Below are positions 27,295 through 36,402 of a stretch of 58,082 bases of DNA, in pieces (within the stretch, counting starts at the first letter, position 1; every line of letters starts with the position of its first letter). Under the pieces are notes generated by a model. That model worked only from the letters and a program-made list of their open reading frames with translations. It ran no database searches and was not told where the DNA came from. The stretch is taken from contig PERG01000013.1 in assembly GCA_002928535.1 (NCBI GenBank), positions 1-58,082 on the forward strand. The letters run 5' to 3'. Both the position numbers and the translations under genes were made by a program. This DNA comes from Methylotenera sp. GTDB lineage: Bacteria > Pseudomonadota > Gammaproteobacteria > Burkholderiales > Methylophilaceae.

Positions 27295-27366
27295 ATGTGG
27301 ACAACACCATCAGCAACAGAAATGCGTTTTGGCTTTGAAGTTACAATGTACGTGATGAATAAATAA
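27295..27366 (+). CDS. pqqA: PQQ precursor peptide PqqA (orphan)
   Basis: A 23-codon ORF starting MWTTPSATEM and ending FEVTMYVMNK. Glu15 and Tyr19 stand exactly four residues apart (E-V-T-M-Y), the two residues cross-linked to form pyrroloquinoline quinone. AGGAG lies 8 bases before the ATG. The gene stands alone: no pqqB, pqqC, pqqD or pqqE is in the window, and a strong terminator begins 16 bases after the stop. PQQ is the cofactor of methanol and sugar dehydrogenases; synthesis enzymes must be encoded elsewhere. Confidence 0.93.
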   Translation: MWTTPSATEMRFGFEVTMYVMNK

Positions 27367-27381
27367 GCTAAGCGCATAAAG

Positions 27382-27406
27382 AAAAGGGAGCTTTGTGCTC
27401 CCTTTT
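27382..27406. terminator. Terminator between pqqA and kefB
   Basis: AAAAGGGAGC-TTTGT-GCTCCCTTTT, a 10-bp perfect stem followed by a T-run on the plus strand and TTTTC on the minus strand. It ends the single-gene pqqA transcript and can also stop the opposing kefB transcript. Confidence 0.9.
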
Positions 27407-27447
27407 TTATTGCCTTAATTTCAGGACTATTCTCCTTAACTTCTTCG

Positions 27448-29250
27448 TTAAGCTTCACCAAAGCCAGCATCTTTAGCTTGTACGGACGCCTCCTTAGACT
27501 CTTGATTCAGCAATGCGATTAAATCCTGCCTTGATTTCACATTGTGCGAGATGCGCTGTTTTTCATCGTTCCGAATACTTAAGGATTCACGCATAATTTT
27601 TTCATCATGCTGCTTGAATTGCCACATCATCTTATGGGCCTGGAACTTACCGAAGCCCAAACTCACCAGCGAGCTTTCTGCTGCGGCTAAGGCCGAATGA
27701 AACGTTTCACGCACATTCTCAATGCCCAACTCCATGTAGTCGTAAGCATCTGTCCGGTTACGCGCCCTTACGATGAGCTTTACTTGCGGGTAGTGCTGCT
27801 GCACATATTTGGCAATCGTTAACGCTGTGTCAACGTCATCAATCGCAATGACGAATAATTGCGCTTTGGCAATCCCGGCAGCCTCTAGCACATCAGGCCT
27901 GGCGATATCCCCATAATACGCTTTTAAGCCAAAGCGCCGGATCAGCTCGATTTGGTTAGGGTCATGCTCAATCACTGTAGGCGCAATGTTCACGCCATTC
28001 AATAACCTGACTACCACCTGCCCAAACCGGCCGTAACCCGCCACAATCACTTTTCGCTCTGTTTCAAAGGTATCAAAAGCACCCTGCGGGTTATAGTTCT
28101 TATTGCATGTGCGCTGATGCAAGTACATTAATATTGGCGTAGTCATCATCGATATCGCGACCACAGCATTCAACATGGATGACTCTGGCAAATTGATCAG
28201 TTGCAATTGCAAAGCAGTATTGTGAATCACAAAGGCAAATTCACCGATCTGCGATAGCGTGAGTGCGAAGATAATGGCATCAGACTTCTGCTGTTTAAAG
28301 AGATGTCCTAGCCCAAATAGCAACATAATCTTGAGGGTAACTAGCGCAAGTGCAAGGCCGAATATCAGCATTGGCCGCTTTAAGATCAAACCGATATCCA
28401 CCGACATGCCTACGGCAATAAAGAACAGGCCCAATAACAAACCTTTGAATGGCTCAATATCCAACTCAAGCTCTTGGCGGTATTCGGAATCTGCCAGTAG
28501 CACGCCCGCCAAAAATGCCCCTAACGCCATGGATAACCCTACGTACTGCATAAGCATAGCCACGCCCATGATGAGAAATAAGGCGAATGCAACGAAGATT
28601 TCCCGCATACCCGTGTTAGCGATATAACGCAAAATCGGACGCAGAAAGTAATTGCCACCGACCACAATTGCCGCAATCAGCACTAATGCGCGTACCGCAA
28701 CCATCCAATCCACGCTTTGCGCATGGCTCTGTGGAGCGAGCATAGCGAGCCCTAGTAATAATGGAATCACAGCGATATCTTGAAACAACAATACCGAAAA
28801 TGCAGACTGGCCTGAAGGTTGTTTCAAAAAACCGCGCTCATTTAAGGTTTGAATCGCAATCGCTGTGGATGACATGGCTACGCCCATGCCCATCACCAGA
28901 CTTAAGCGCCAATCCATATGAAAAGCCATGGCCAGTAAAGTCGTAATCCCCAAGGTAAGCAACACCTGCAGGCCGCCTAAACCAAAAATAGGCGCTTTCA
29001 TTTGCCATAGCTTTTCAGGTTCCAGTTCCAGACCAATCAGGAATAACATCATCACTACGCCGAATTCTGCAAAGTGCAACACCGTATCAACATCAGAAAT
29101 CAAGCCTAATACCCAAGGCCCGATTAAGATCCCTGCGAGCAGGTAACCCAACACAGCACCCAGCCCGAAACGCTTAGATAGTGGGACGGCAATGACTGCG
29201 GCGCCTAAATACACCACGCCTTGCAGCAATAAACTCGGAGTTTCTATCAT
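27448..29250 (-). CDS. kefB: Monovalent cation:proton antiporter-2 with RCK domain (KefB/KefC-like)
   Basis: A 600-residue inner-membrane antiporter. Residues about 1-380 are a CPA2 sodium/proton-exchanger fold (LGYLLAGILIGPWVLGLI; FLIGLELEP; GMGVAMSSTAIAIQTLNERG; ALGAFLAGVLLADSEYR), followed by a TrkA-N/RCK nucleotide-binding domain (VIVAGYGRFGQVVVRLL, about 400-520) and a basic, charged tail. KefB/KefC expel potassium when glutathione adducts of electrophiles accumulate. The partner quinone reductase gene overlaps its start by four bases, supporting the glutathione-gated type. Confidence 0.93.
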   Translation of the reverse strand: MIETPSLLLQGVVYLGAAVIAVPLSKRFGLGAVLGYLLAGILIGPWVLGLISDVDTVLHFAEFGVVMMLFLIGLELEPEKLWQMKAPIFGLGGLQVLLTLGITTLLAMAFHMDWRLSLVMGMGVAMSSTAIAIQTLNERGFLKQPSGQSAFSVLLFQDIAVIPLLLGLAMLAPQSHAQSVDWMVAVRALVLIAAIVVGGNYFLRPILRYIANTGMREIFVAFALFLIMGVAMLMQYVGLSMALGAFLAGVLLADSEYRQELELDIEPFKGLLLGLFFIAVGMSVDIGLILKRPMLIFGLALALVTLKIMLLFGLGHLFKQQKSDAIIFALTLSQIGEFAFVIHNTALQLQLINLPESSMLNAVVAISMMTTPILMYLHQRTCNKNYNPQGAFDTFETERKVIVAGYGRFGQVVVRLLNGVNIAPTVIEHDPNQIELIRRFGLKAYYGDIARPDVLEAAGIAKAQLFVIAIDDVDTALTIAKYVQQHYPQVKLIVRARNRTDAYDYMELGIENVRETFHSALAAAESSLVSLGFGKFQAHKMMWQFKQHDEKIMRESLSIRNDEKQRISHNVKSRQDLIALLNQESKEASVQAKDAGFGEA

Positions 29251-29837
29251 ATAAATTGTCCGTAATCCGCCTGAGAGGCATGATGCGTATTAACGATGGG
29301 TGGCAATTGCCCAGCAACAATGCTGCTTATCCAGGCACGATATTTCTCAGCCTGTTCGGCAAGCACAGCTTCCGTTAAATTACGCACACCTTGCGTCAAA
29401 AATGGTTGGTGATAGGTCATTTCGCATAAGTCTGCGGTCTGCTCAAAAGGCCGGAGTAACTCAGCCAGCGTGAAATTATTATAGCCACCGCGTTGGTATA
29501 CAGCCTCGGGCCCACCGCTGGAAACTGCCTGTAAAAACGCTTTGCCGCGCAATGCATTACCACCCTCACCATATGCCCAGCCTAAGGTCATTACGCTATC
29601 CAGCCAGTTCTTCATAAGTGCAGGGCACGAGTACCAATACAAAGGGTGCTGTAACACCAGCGCATCAGCTTCATTAAGCAAGATTTGCTCATGCTGCACA
29701 TCAATGATTTGCTGTGGGTAAGTATCGTATAGGTTATGCCAGATCACATCAGGCAAACCTTGAACCGCCTGATAGAAAGCTAAGTTGATACGTGATGTTT
29801 CAAAAGCGGGGTGCGCAAAGACAATCAGAACTTTCAT
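29247..29837 (-). CDS. kefF: NAD(P)H oxidoreductase KefF/KefG-type ancillary protein
   Basis: A 196-residue flavodoxin-fold quinone reductase (VLIVFAHPAFETSRINLAF; ADALVLQHPLYWYSCPALMK; VSSGGPEAVYQRGGYNNFT). KefF/KefG bind FMN and are required for full activity of KefC/KefB. Its stop overlaps the antiporter start, and it follows yjbQ by 10 bases. KefF and KefG cannot be told apart from this sequence. Confidence 0.9.
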   Translation of the reverse strand: MKVLIVFAHPAFETSRINLAFYQAVQGLPDVIWHNLYDTYPQQIIDVQHEQILLNEADALVLQHPLYWYSCPALMKNWLDSVMTLGWAYGEGGNALRGKAFLQAVSSGGPEAVYQRGGYNNFTLAELLRPFEQTADLCEMTYHQPFLTQGVRNLTEAVLAEQAEKYRAWISSIVAGQLPPIVNTHHASQADYGQFI

Positions 29838-29847
29838 CTAAACTCAA

Positions 29848-30267
29848 TTACTCGCCTATGATTTTCACGAGTACGCGCTTTTTGCGACGGCCATCAAACT
29901 CACCGTAGAAAATCTGTTCCCAGGGACCAAAATCCAAACGCCCTTCGGTTATCGCTACCACCACTTCTCGACCCATGACTTGGCGTTTCATATGAGCATC
30001 TGCATTGTCTTCACCGGTATCGTTATGCCGATAGCTGCTCACTGGCTCATGCGGCGCCAAGCGTTCCAGCCATTGCGTATAATCATGATGCAAGCCGCGC
30101 TCGTCGTCATTAATGAATACGCTGGCGGTGATGTGCATGGCATTTACCAGTACAAAGCCTTCTTTAACACCGCTTTCACGCAGACATTCATTAACCTGCT
30201 CGGTAATGCGGATAAAAGCGACACGGGTGGGTGGGTTGAACCATAATTCTTTACGATAGCTTTTCAT
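29848..30267 (-). CDS. YjbQ-family protein (UPF0047)
   Basis: A 139-residue single-domain protein of the YjbQ family. Conserved motifs include [41 protein letters not shown] and a C-terminal [19 protein letters not shown]; the His and Asp residues form the family's metal-binding site. Some members have weak thiamine-phosphate synthase activity, but the physiological role is unsettled. It is the first gene of yjbQ-kefF-kefB and has a good AGGGGG ribosome-binding site. Confidence 0.92.
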   Translation of the reverse strand: MKSYRKELWFNPPTRVAFIRITEQVNECLRESGVKEGFVLVNAMHITASVFINDDERGLHHDYTQWLERLAPHEPVSSYRHNDTGEDNADAHMKRQVMGREVVVAITEGRLDFGPWEQIFYGEFDGRRKKRVLVKIIGE

Positions 30268-30330
30268 AAGTCCCCCTAATTAATGGCTAGAATTTTAGCA
30301 CCTGTTAAAAGAAATCTTTAACGGCCAAAT

Positions 30331-30357
30331 AAAAAGGCCTCATTTAGAGGCCTTTTT
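30331..30357 (-). terminator. Terminator after the SoxYZ-like gene
   Basis: AAAAAGGCCTC-ATTTA-GAGGCCTTTTT is an 11-bp perfect stem with a T-run, 15 bases past the SoxYZ-like stop. It separates that gene from yjbQ. Confidence 0.9.
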
Positions 30358-30372
30358 TTGAAATGGAAAGTA

Positions 30373-31182
30373 TTAACTTTTTACATCAACCTGATGCGTA
30401 AAGGTTTTACCTTCGTTATCAGTCGCAACGACTTCTAACTTGCCGGGTGCGTCTGGGATGAAATTAAATTTCATGTAAGGGTCTTCGCTGGTACCTACAT
30501 TCACATCGACTGTCATGACTTCTTTGCCATTATAGGTAAAGGTCGCTTTATTAATATAGAACGCCGGTACAAAGCCTTGAGAGACCAGGTCGCGCTGCAA
30601 GCCAGTACGCATGACGTGGCGAATATTAAAAGTGGCAGGTATTGGAGCGCCAAATTTAACTGGTGACTCTACGTTAAGCTTAATTTTACCCGCTGCTGCG
30701 CGCACGGCTGTATCGTCATTTTCAACAGTACCGCCACAGCCACCAGCCGCGCGGATCTCACGTTTCGCCATATATAATTTGCCATCGGCTGATTCGCCGA
30801 TCAAACGTACATAAGAATCTGTTTCCATGCGGATGCGTGTTGCAATCTGGAAATTACCCAGCAAATCAGTGAGGTGATAGGTGGATGCGAGCTGGATTGG
30901 GTTTGCATCCACTAGCACATAGATTTTTTTGATATCCACGCCGTTGGCACCGGCTTTTTCGTAACTGAACGTTACCGGCACCTGTGCACCGCTTTCGGCG
31001 CGGCGGGGTGCTTCGATTTTAAGGAATTCCACTTCCTGTATATCGCGTTTAGCGAAGAAAGCCTCTTTAACTACCGGCCATAATTTAGGATCAGCTTCCG
31101 CCTGTGCATTCATGGATAAGGCTAAAAAACCTGAAGCCAATAAAGCGAAAAAGCCGTTTTTTATCGTGTGTTTTGTGTTCAT
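30373..31182 (-). CDS. Quinoprotein dehydrogenase-associated SoxYZ-like carrier
   Basis: A 269-residue exported protein that fuses a SoxY-like half (about 35-150) and a SoxZ-like half (about 165-269). Signal peptide MNTKHTIKNGFFALLASGFL, cleaved after NAQA. The SoxY half ends in REIRAAGGCGGTVEN, where the cysteine in GGCGG corresponds to the substrate-carrying Cys of SoxY. No soxX, soxA, soxB or soxCD genes are nearby. This fused type is associated with PQQ-dependent methanol/alcohol dehydrogenase systems, but its biochemical role there is not established. It is a monocistronic unit flanked by a terminator, with a 12-bp palindrome (31209) upstream. Confidence 0.88.
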   Translation of the reverse strand: MNTKHTIKNGFFALLASGFLALSMNAQAEADPKLWPVVKEAFFAKRDIQEVEFLKIEAPRRAESGAQVPVTFSYEKAGANGVDIKKIYVLVDANPIQLASTYHLTDLLGNFQIATRIRMETDSYVRLIGESADGKLYMAKREIRAAGGCGGTVENDDTAVRAAAGKIKLNVESPVKFGAPIPATFNIRHVMRTGLQRDLVSQGFVPAFYINKATFTYNGKEVMTVDVNVGTSEDPYMKFNFIPDAPGKLEVVATDNEGKTFTHQVDVKS

Positions 31183-31208
31183 GTTCAACTCCAAACTAAG
31201 CCCGGTAT

Positions 31209-31220
31209 AACGTTAACGTT
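31209..31220. promoter_or_regulatory. Perfect palindrome AACGTTAACGTT upstream of SoxYZ-like gene
   Basis: A 12-bp self-complementary sequence 27 bases before the SoxYZ-like start. On the coding strand it follows a TATAAT-containing AT-rich stretch at about 31224-31258, so it could be an operator downstream of the promoter. Confidence 0.4.
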
Positions 31221-31325
31221 TTAAATTATAAAAAGTTTATTTTTTGTAAAAATTATACCGATGAGTATATACCCGATTTCAAATCAAAACTATGGCCTGA
31301 AAAGCTAGATGGAAGCTCGATATTC

Positions 31326-31715
31326 TTACACACGATATTCTTCAAAATTAAGCTCGATACCATTGCCGGCAGGGTCTTTGAAATTGATCTGCTTCACGCC
31401 ATTGTTTAGGGTGCGGGTGGTGTATGGAATGTTGTGCGCATTGAGGTGCGCCTCCATGCCGGGCATGTCATTGCAGGTAAAAGATACATGGTCGTAAGTA
31501 CCATTCACATGCAAGTCCGGTGCGCCCACACCCTTATTATATTCGGCAATATGCACCACATCGTTATCACCGATATACAGCCAGAAACCATAACTTGTCG
31601 TAGCAACGCGCGGCCCCACTTTTAGACCGACGATATCGCAATAGAAGTCGCGCAGCACATGCATCATGTCGCGGTTAGCACGTAGGTTGATATGGTTAAT
31701 TTCGGTGACTGGCAT
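31326..31715 (-). CDS. VOC-family (glyoxalase-like) protein
   Basis: A 129-residue vicinal-oxygen-chelate fold protein with two beta-alpha-beta-beta-beta units: INHINLRANRDMMHVLRDFY, then HVNGTYDHVSFTCNDMPGME, ending FKDPAGNGIELNFEEY. Candidate metal ligands are His8, a mid-sequence His and the C-terminal Glu. The substrate is not predictable. It lies upstream of the SoxYZ-like gene and 44 bases downstream of apt. Confidence 0.88.
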   Translation of the reverse strand: MPVTEINHINLRANRDMMHVLRDFYCDIVGLKVGPRVATTSYGFWLYIGDNDVVHIAEYNKGVGAPDLHVNGTYDHVSFTCNDMPGMEAHLNAHNIPYTTRTLNNGVKQINFKDPAGNGIELNFEEYRV

Positions 31716-31759
31716 GGTATGAATTCACTTTCGATAAGGCATTAACGCTAATAGTCTCA

Positions 31760-32287
31760 CTAATCGCCTTCAAATTCGCATAAAGCAAAAAGACTATAGC
31801 CCTTGTCCTGCAAACGTTTGCGACCACCAAGATTGATAAGGTCGATAATAACCGCACACTCTACTAGCTCGCCACCCAATTTTTTTATGAGTGCTGCGGC
31901 AGCGATAGCTGTACCACCGGTAGCAATAATGTCGTCCACTAGCAGAATGCGTTCACCTTTTTCAATTGCGTCGACGTGGATTTCAACACGGTCGCTACCG
32001 TACTCAAGTTCGTAATCGTGGCCTAGAGTCTCAGCAGGGAGTTTGCCTTGCTTACGGATAGGTACAAAACCCACACCTAAGCGATATGCCAGCGGGGTAC
32101 CCACCATGAAGCCACGCGATTCAATACCAATGACCTTATCAATACGCTGGTTCTCATAACGCTTAAATAACTCATCTACCGTCACTTTAAGACCCAATGG
32201 GTCTTTGAGTAAGGTCGTGATATCACGAAATTGCACACCCTCTTTAGGGTAGTGTGGAATGGTTCGAATGAGGGATTTAATAGTCAT
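31760..32287 (-). CDS. apt: Adenine phosphoribosyltransferase
   Basis: Apt salvages adenine to AMP using PRPP. The PRPP-binding loop RILLVDDIIATGGTAIAAA lies near residues 115-133, the conserved KVIGIESRGFMVGTPLAYRL near 51-70, and the hood region RKQGKLPAETLGHDYELEYG near 78-97. 175 residues, normal. It lies downstream of aspS and a possible 42-codon ORF. Confidence 0.96.
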   Translation of the reverse strand: MTIKSLIRTIPHYPKEGVQFRDITTLLKDPLGLKVTVDELFKRYENQRIDKVIGIESRGFMVGTPLAYRLGVGFVPIRKQGKLPAETLGHDYELEYGSDRVEIHVDAIEKGERILLVDDIIATGGTAIAAAALIKKLGGELVECAVIIDLINLGGRKRLQDKGYSLFALCEFEGD

Positions 32288-32296
32288 TGATATGAC

Positions 32297-32425
32297 TCAA
32301 CTTCTAAAAATTATTAGACAGCTTTTAAAAAATGAAATTCGCGCCGCGCTGATAAGGCGCAAGCGCGTAGACAGTACAATGAGTACGGCAAGCGCTAGTA
32401 ACAAAGTCAGCGCAAGCGAGTTCAT
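32297..32425 (-). CDS. Possible 42-residue single-helix membrane protein
   Basis: A short ORF beginning three bases after the aspS stop and ending ten bases before apt: MNSLALTLLLALAVLIVLST then a basic, hydrophobic tail ending KSCLIIFRS. It has one clear N-terminal transmembrane helix. GGTGG lies about nine bases before the ATG, inside the end of aspS, which would allow coupled translation. It fills the spacer exactly, but no family is recognised and chance cannot be excluded. Confidence 0.35.
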   Translation of the reverse strand: MNSLALTLLLALAVLIVLSTRLRLISAARISFFKSCLIIFRS

Positions 32426-32427
32426 TT

Positions 32428-34215
32428 TTATGCCACCGGATTAGGTGTACGAACGCGAATATGGAGCTCACGTAATTGTTTTTCGTCAACCTCATTCGGC
32501 GCATTGGTCATCAAACACTGCGCACGTTGTGTCTTCGGGAAGGCAATCACGTCACGGATCGATTCAGCACCGGCCATCAATGTCACCAAACGGTCTAAAC
32601 CGAAGGCCAGGCCGCCGTGCGGAGGTGCACCGTATTGCAAGGCATCCAGCAAGAAGCCGAATTTCTCTTGCGCTTCTTCTTTGCTGATTTTCAATGCATC
32701 AAACACTTTGGATTGCACGTCTTGTTTGTGGATACGCACTGAACCACCACCCACTTCCCAGCCGTTCAACACCATGTCGTACGCTTTGGATAAACATGCA
32801 CCCGGGTTGGATACCAGCATCTCCTCGTGGCCATCTTTTGGCGCTGTGAACGGATGATGCAAGGCTGCCCAGCGGTCATTCTCTTCGTCATGTTCGAACA
32901 TCGGGAAATCCACTACCCACAGTGGTGCCCAAGCACGGCCATCGACATGGCCTTTATCATGACCGACTTTCAAGCGCAACGCGCCTAAAGCTTCGTTCAC
33001 CACTTTCAATTTATCTGCACCGAAGAACACGATATCGCCATTCTGGGCGCCAGTACGGTCGATAATTGCTTGCAGTGCCGTGACATGAATATTTTTAACG
33101 ATTGGGCTTTGCAGGCCTTCTTCGTTCAATTTGGTAATGTCATTAATCTTGATATATGCCAGACCTTTGGCGCCGTAGATTTTGACAAACTCGGTATAAG
33201 CATCGATCTCGGAACGTGAGATTGCGGCGCCGTTAGGTACGCGCAATGCAGCGACACGACCACCTGCCATGTTGGCTGCGCCTGCGAACACTTTGAAATC
33301 GACATCTTTCATGACATCGGATAGCTCGGTGATTTCTAACGTCACGCGCATATCCGGCTTGTCTGAACCGTAACGATTCATGGCCTCAGAGAATGGCATA
33401 CGGGGGAATTTGGCAGGCAACTCTACACCTTGCACTTTTTGCAGCATCTGGCGAATCATCTCTTCTACCAGATCCATAATATCGTTTTCTTCCATAAAGG
33501 AAGTCTCGATATCCACTTGAGTGAATTCGGGCTGGCGATCTGCGCGCAAGTCTTCATCGCGGAAGCATTTGGTGATCTGGAAATAACGGTCGAAACCGGA
33601 CACCATGAGTAATTGTTTGAACAACTGCGGTGATTGCGGCAAGGCAAAGAACTGACCAGCATGCACCCGGCTTGGTACCAGATAATCACGGGCACCTTCC
33701 GGCGTAGAACGCGTGAGCATCGGTGTTTCCACTTCAATAAAGCCATTGGTGTCTAAATAATCACGCAAGGTTTTTGCCACACGATAGCGTAGCATCAAAT
33801 TCTTTTGCATGGCTGGGCGACGCAAATCGATATAACGGTGTTGCAGACGTACCGTTTCAGTGAGGTTTTCATCGTCTAGCATAAACGGCGGCGTGAGTGA
33901 TGGATTGAGGATTTCAATCTCAGTCGCCAGCATTTCCACTTCGCCGGTTGGGATATTCGCGTTAACCGTGCCTTCAGGACGCGCACGGACTTTACAGACC
34001 ACTTTCAATACAAACTCGTTACGTACAGTTTCCGCATTGGCAAATGCTTCGGGGGTATCCGGATCGATCACGATTTGCGCCATGCCCTCACGGTCACGCA
34101 AATCAATAAAAATCACCCCGCCGTGATCGCGGCGGCGATGAGCCCAACCGCATAAAGTCACTGTTTGGCCAATGTGTTCGCGGTTAAGGTGTCCGCAGTA
34201 ATGTGTACGCATCAT
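32428..34215 (-). CDS. aspS: Aspartyl-tRNA synthetase
   Basis: A class II bacterial-type AspRS of 595 residues: N-terminal OB-fold anticodon domain ([20 protein letters not shown]), catalytic motifs including [20 protein letters not shown] and the C-terminal [20 protein letters not shown], plus the bacterial GAD insertion. The RRRDHGG motif with His near residue 31 is the form found in non-discriminating enzymes such as that of Pseudomonas aeruginosa, suggesting it also makes Asp-tRNA(Asn) for GatCAB (inference). The start may be the second Met. It lies 44 bases downstream of the DUF502 gene. Confidence 0.97.
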   Translation of the reverse strand: MMRTHYCGHLNREHIGQTVTLCGWAHRRRDHGGVIFIDLRDREGMAQIVIDPDTPEAFANAETVRNEFVLKVVCKVRARPEGTVNANIPTGEVEMLATEIEILNPSLTPPFMLDDENLTETVRLQHRYIDLRRPAMQKNLMLRYRVAKTLRDYLDTNGFIEVETPMLTRSTPEGARDYLVPSRVHAGQFFALPQSPQLFKQLLMVSGFDRYFQITKCFRDEDLRADRQPEFTQVDIETSFMEENDIMDLVEEMIRQMLQKVQGVELPAKFPRMPFSEAMNRYGSDKPDMRVTLEITELSDVMKDVDFKVFAGAANMAGGRVAALRVPNGAAISRSEIDAYTEFVKIYGAKGLAYIKINDITKLNEEGLQSPIVKNIHVTALQAIIDRTGAQNGDIVFFGADKLKVVNEALGALRLKVGHDKGHVDGRAWAPLWVVDFPMFEHDEENDRWAALHHPFTAPKDGHEEMLVSNPGACLSKAYDMVLNGWEVGGGSVRIHKQDVQSKVFDALKISKEEAQEKFGFLLDALQYGAPPHGGLAFGLDRLVTLMAGAESIRDVIAFPKTQRAQCLMTNAPNEVDEKQLRELHIRVRTPNPVA

Positions 34216-34259
34216 ATTAAGTCTTGTTATCGTCAGTTTAGGTTGGAATAAAGGTGAAA

Positions 34260-34880
34260 TTAAAAAGGTTTTTCGATCGCGGCTACGACCTTGGCTGATG
34301 GTGCAACCACGCCCATGGAGATGATATATTTCAAGGCTTCATCTACGGTCATATCCAATGCAATCACAGATTCACGGGGCAGCATCAGAAAATAACCACC
34401 CGTTGGATTTGGCGTAGTGGGCACATATACACTCACGAAATCTCCTAGTAGATGATTAGCCACATCACCGCCCGGTGTGCCAGTGACAAAGGCAATGGTC
34501 CAAGCACCTTCGCGCGGGAACTGCACTAACACAGCTTGACGGAAGGCATTACCAGTATCGGAAAATAATGTGTCCGACACTTGCTTTACGCTGGAATAAA
34601 TGGACTTCACCACGGGCACCCGGTTAAGCAAGGATTCCCATAACAGGATTACTTGCATGCCGAAAAAGTTGGTCGCAATCAGCCCGGTGACAAAAATAAT
34701 GAGTAGCGTCAGTAATGCGCCTATGCCTGGAATCTCCAGGCCAAGTTGCGCTTTTGGGCGCCAGCTCTCAGGCAATAGCAGCAAGCTTTGATCCATCATG
34801 CCAATAAGACTGGTCAATACCCATAGGGTGATGAACAGCGGCACCAGTACCAGCAAACCCGTAATAAAATATTTTTTCAT
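34260..34880 (-). CDS. DUF502-family membrane protein
   Basis: A 206-residue protein with two N-terminal transmembrane helices ([20 protein letters not shown] and [20 protein letters not shown]) followed by the DUF502 domain ([40 protein letters not shown]). Function unknown. It is conserved next to aspS and an FmdB-type gene in betaproteobacteria. The ATG at 34880 (MKKYF) fits the family; the longer frame adds a non-conserved Met/Cys-rich leader. Confidence 0.93.
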   Translation of the reverse strand: MKKYFITGLLVLVPLFITLWVLTSLIGMMDQSLLLLPESWRPKAQLGLEIPGIGALLTLLIIFVTGLIATNFFGMQVILLWESLLNRVPVVKSIYSSVKQVSDTLFSDTGNAFRQAVLVQFPREGAWTIAFVTGTPGGDVANHLLGDFVSVYVPTTPNPTGGYFLMLPRESVIALDMTVDEALKYIISMGVVAPSAKVVAAIEKPF

Positions 34881-35014
34881 TATCAATATAAAATGCGTCG
34901 CAATATTTTGTTGCTCACAAAAAAACATTTCTAGCATATCCATCATATGCAGCATCTGTTTTTTTGCTTCGCGCCTCGTCTTGCTTAGCCTTTTCTATTT
35001 CTCAGTAAGTTAAG

Positions 35015-35305
35015 TTAATGGCAAGCACAGCCGGTTGCACACGGCGTGGAAGCAGCCGCCGACTCTGTCTTGGATTCAGTCTTTGTCTCAGTTGCTGATT
35101 CGGCTTTTGCCGGTTTAGCACCGCCGTTTTTAAAGTCTGTAGCGTACCAGCCGCTGCCACTTAGCTGAAAACTAGGTGCGGACAATTGCTTACTGAAAGC
35201 TTCTACGCCGCATTGTGGGCAGGCTTCAACATTGGCGGCACTGATTTTGCGCATGACTTCAGCCTTATGGCCGCAACTACTGCATTGATAATCATAAATA
35301 GGCAT
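35015..35305 (-). CDS. FmdB-family zinc-ribbon protein
   Basis: A 96-residue protein with an N-terminal zinc ribbon (MPIYDYQCSSCGHKAEVM; then ACPQCG; four Cys in two pairs about 20 residues apart), a variable Ser/Glu/Thr/Lys linker and a Cys-rich end (CATGCACH). The FmdB family is described as putative regulatory protein without firm function. It is the first gene of the FmdB-DUF502-aspS run. Confidence 0.92.
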   Translation of the reverse strand: MPIYDYQCSSCGHKAEVMRKISAANVEACPQCGVEAFSKQLSAPSFQLSGSGWYATDFKNGGAKPAKAESATETKTESKTESAAASTPCATGCACH

Positions 35306-35447
35306 TTGTAATTATCCTTAAAAATCGAAAAACGAGATTATACCCCACAGTACCCGCCAATGCGACTTGCAGAAACAACACAGTTATTTGAAAACAAAGC
35401 CTTACGGAACATATTACTGGAGGATTTAAAAAGCTTTAGGCAAAAGC

Positions 35448-35472
35448 AAAAAGCCGGCAATGCCGGCTTTTT
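35448..35472. terminator. Terminator between Crp-like gene and FmdB gene
   Basis: AAAAAGCCGGC-AAT-GCCGGCTTTTT, an 11-bp perfect stem with a three-base loop and A/T tracts on both sides, 27 bases beyond the stop of the first Crp-like gene. Confidence 0.85.
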
Positions 35473-35499
35473 GAAGGAAGTTCCTAAATTGTTTTTGTA

Positions 35500-36270
35500 T
35501 TAAGAAAGCAGGCGATTGCGTGCCCGTTTTACCGCCATATAGCATTCGCAACTGCGTTGCTCTAAGCCTTCTCTATCCAATACGGTAATATGACCGCGGC
35601 TATACTTGATAACACCCGCTTGCTGGAGTTTAAGCGCAGCTTCTGTCACGCTTTCTCGGCGCACGCCTAGCGCATTAGCGAGCATTTCATGTGTCATCAT
35701 TAAATCGTTGGAATTCAAACGATCCAGGCTTAATAACAGTCTGCGGCATAATTGCTGATCAATGGAATGATGACGATTGCATACCGCCGTTTGGGTAAGC
35801 TGGTCGATCATGGATTGGGAATATCGCAATAAAATATCCAGCATTGGGCCCGCGCGGGTAATTACATTTTTAGCCAATTGCGCCCGTAAACGATATCCCT
35901 GACCTGCACTTTGTACCACGGCCTGGCTAGGTGTATTGCTGCCATGTGTGAAGAGGGAAATGCCGACCACGCCGTCATTACCAACTACGGCAATTTCCGA
36001 AGAGGCCCCGTCTACTGTGGTATAGGTGAGTGAGACCACCGCCGTGGTAGGGAAAAACATGTAGGCAGGCTGTTTACCAGGTTCGCACAATATTTGATTC
36101 GCCTGCAAATTCACTGGCTCCATATCAGGTGCCCAGTGCTCCCATTCATCAAAGGGAAGTGCAGCTAATAATTGGTTCTGTGGCAGTACAGTTTGAGGAA
36201 ATGGAACAGATGCTAATAATCTATTTTGTTGAATATTATTAATTTGGGCAGTTCTTAAGATTGCACTCAT
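35500..36270 (-). CDS. Crp/Fnr-family transcriptional regulator (first of three)
   Basis: A 256-residue regulator with a cyclic-nucleotide-binding-like beta-roll (YMFFPTTAVVSLTYTTVDGA; VVGNDGVVGISLF), a dimerisation helix (CNRHHSIDQQLCRRLLLSLD) and a winged helix-turn-helix (MTHEMLANALGVRRESVTEA). The Arg/Ser signature that binds cAMP in CRP is not evident, and there is no Fnr-type N-terminal cysteine cluster. After the wing it ends SCECYMAVKRARNRLL, a Cys-x-Cys-Tyr motif shared by the other two regulators here. An N-terminal extension of about 25 residues repeats the LLAxxPF pattern. A palindrome at 36335 lies 64 bases upstream. Confidence 0.9.
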   Translation of the reverse strand: MSAILRTAQINNIQQNRLLASVPFPQTVLPQNQLLAALPFDEWEHWAPDMEPVNLQANQILCEPGKQPAYMFFPTTAVVSLTYTTVDGASSEIAVVGNDGVVGISLFTHGSNTPSQAVVQSAGQGYRLRAQLAKNVITRAGPMLDILLRYSQSMIDQLTQTAVCNRHHSIDQQLCRRLLLSLDRLNSNDLMMTHEMLANALGVRRESVTEAALKLQQAGVIKYSRGHITVLDREGLEQRSCECYMAVKRARNRLLS

Positions 36271-36334
36271 GAGACTCTCCTAGCTAGAGGAACTCATAGT
36301 GCTGATTTAGCGCTTTAGTGGACATCAGTAAACA

Positions 36335-36351
36335 CCTACATTTTGTGTAGG
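36335..36351. promoter_or_regulatory. Palindrome upstream of first Crp-like gene
   Basis: CCTACA-TTTTG-TGTAGG is a perfect 6+6 inverted repeat with a five-base spacer, 64 bases before the Crp-like start. It lies between that gene and the dehydrogenase gene, whose 3' end is at 36403. The spacing resembles Crp/Fnr-type operators, but the half-site is not TGTGA or TTGAT. Confidence 0.5.
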
Positions 36352-36402
36352 ATAACTTTGATTTTTTTGTAAGAATGCGCCTATAAATACGTTAACAAGC
36401 AG

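Noticed and set aside
27270-27470. 66-codon minus-strand ORF over pqqA
   Set aside because: It crosses the terminator and the kefB end, lacks a family, and conflicts with the clear pqqA gene.
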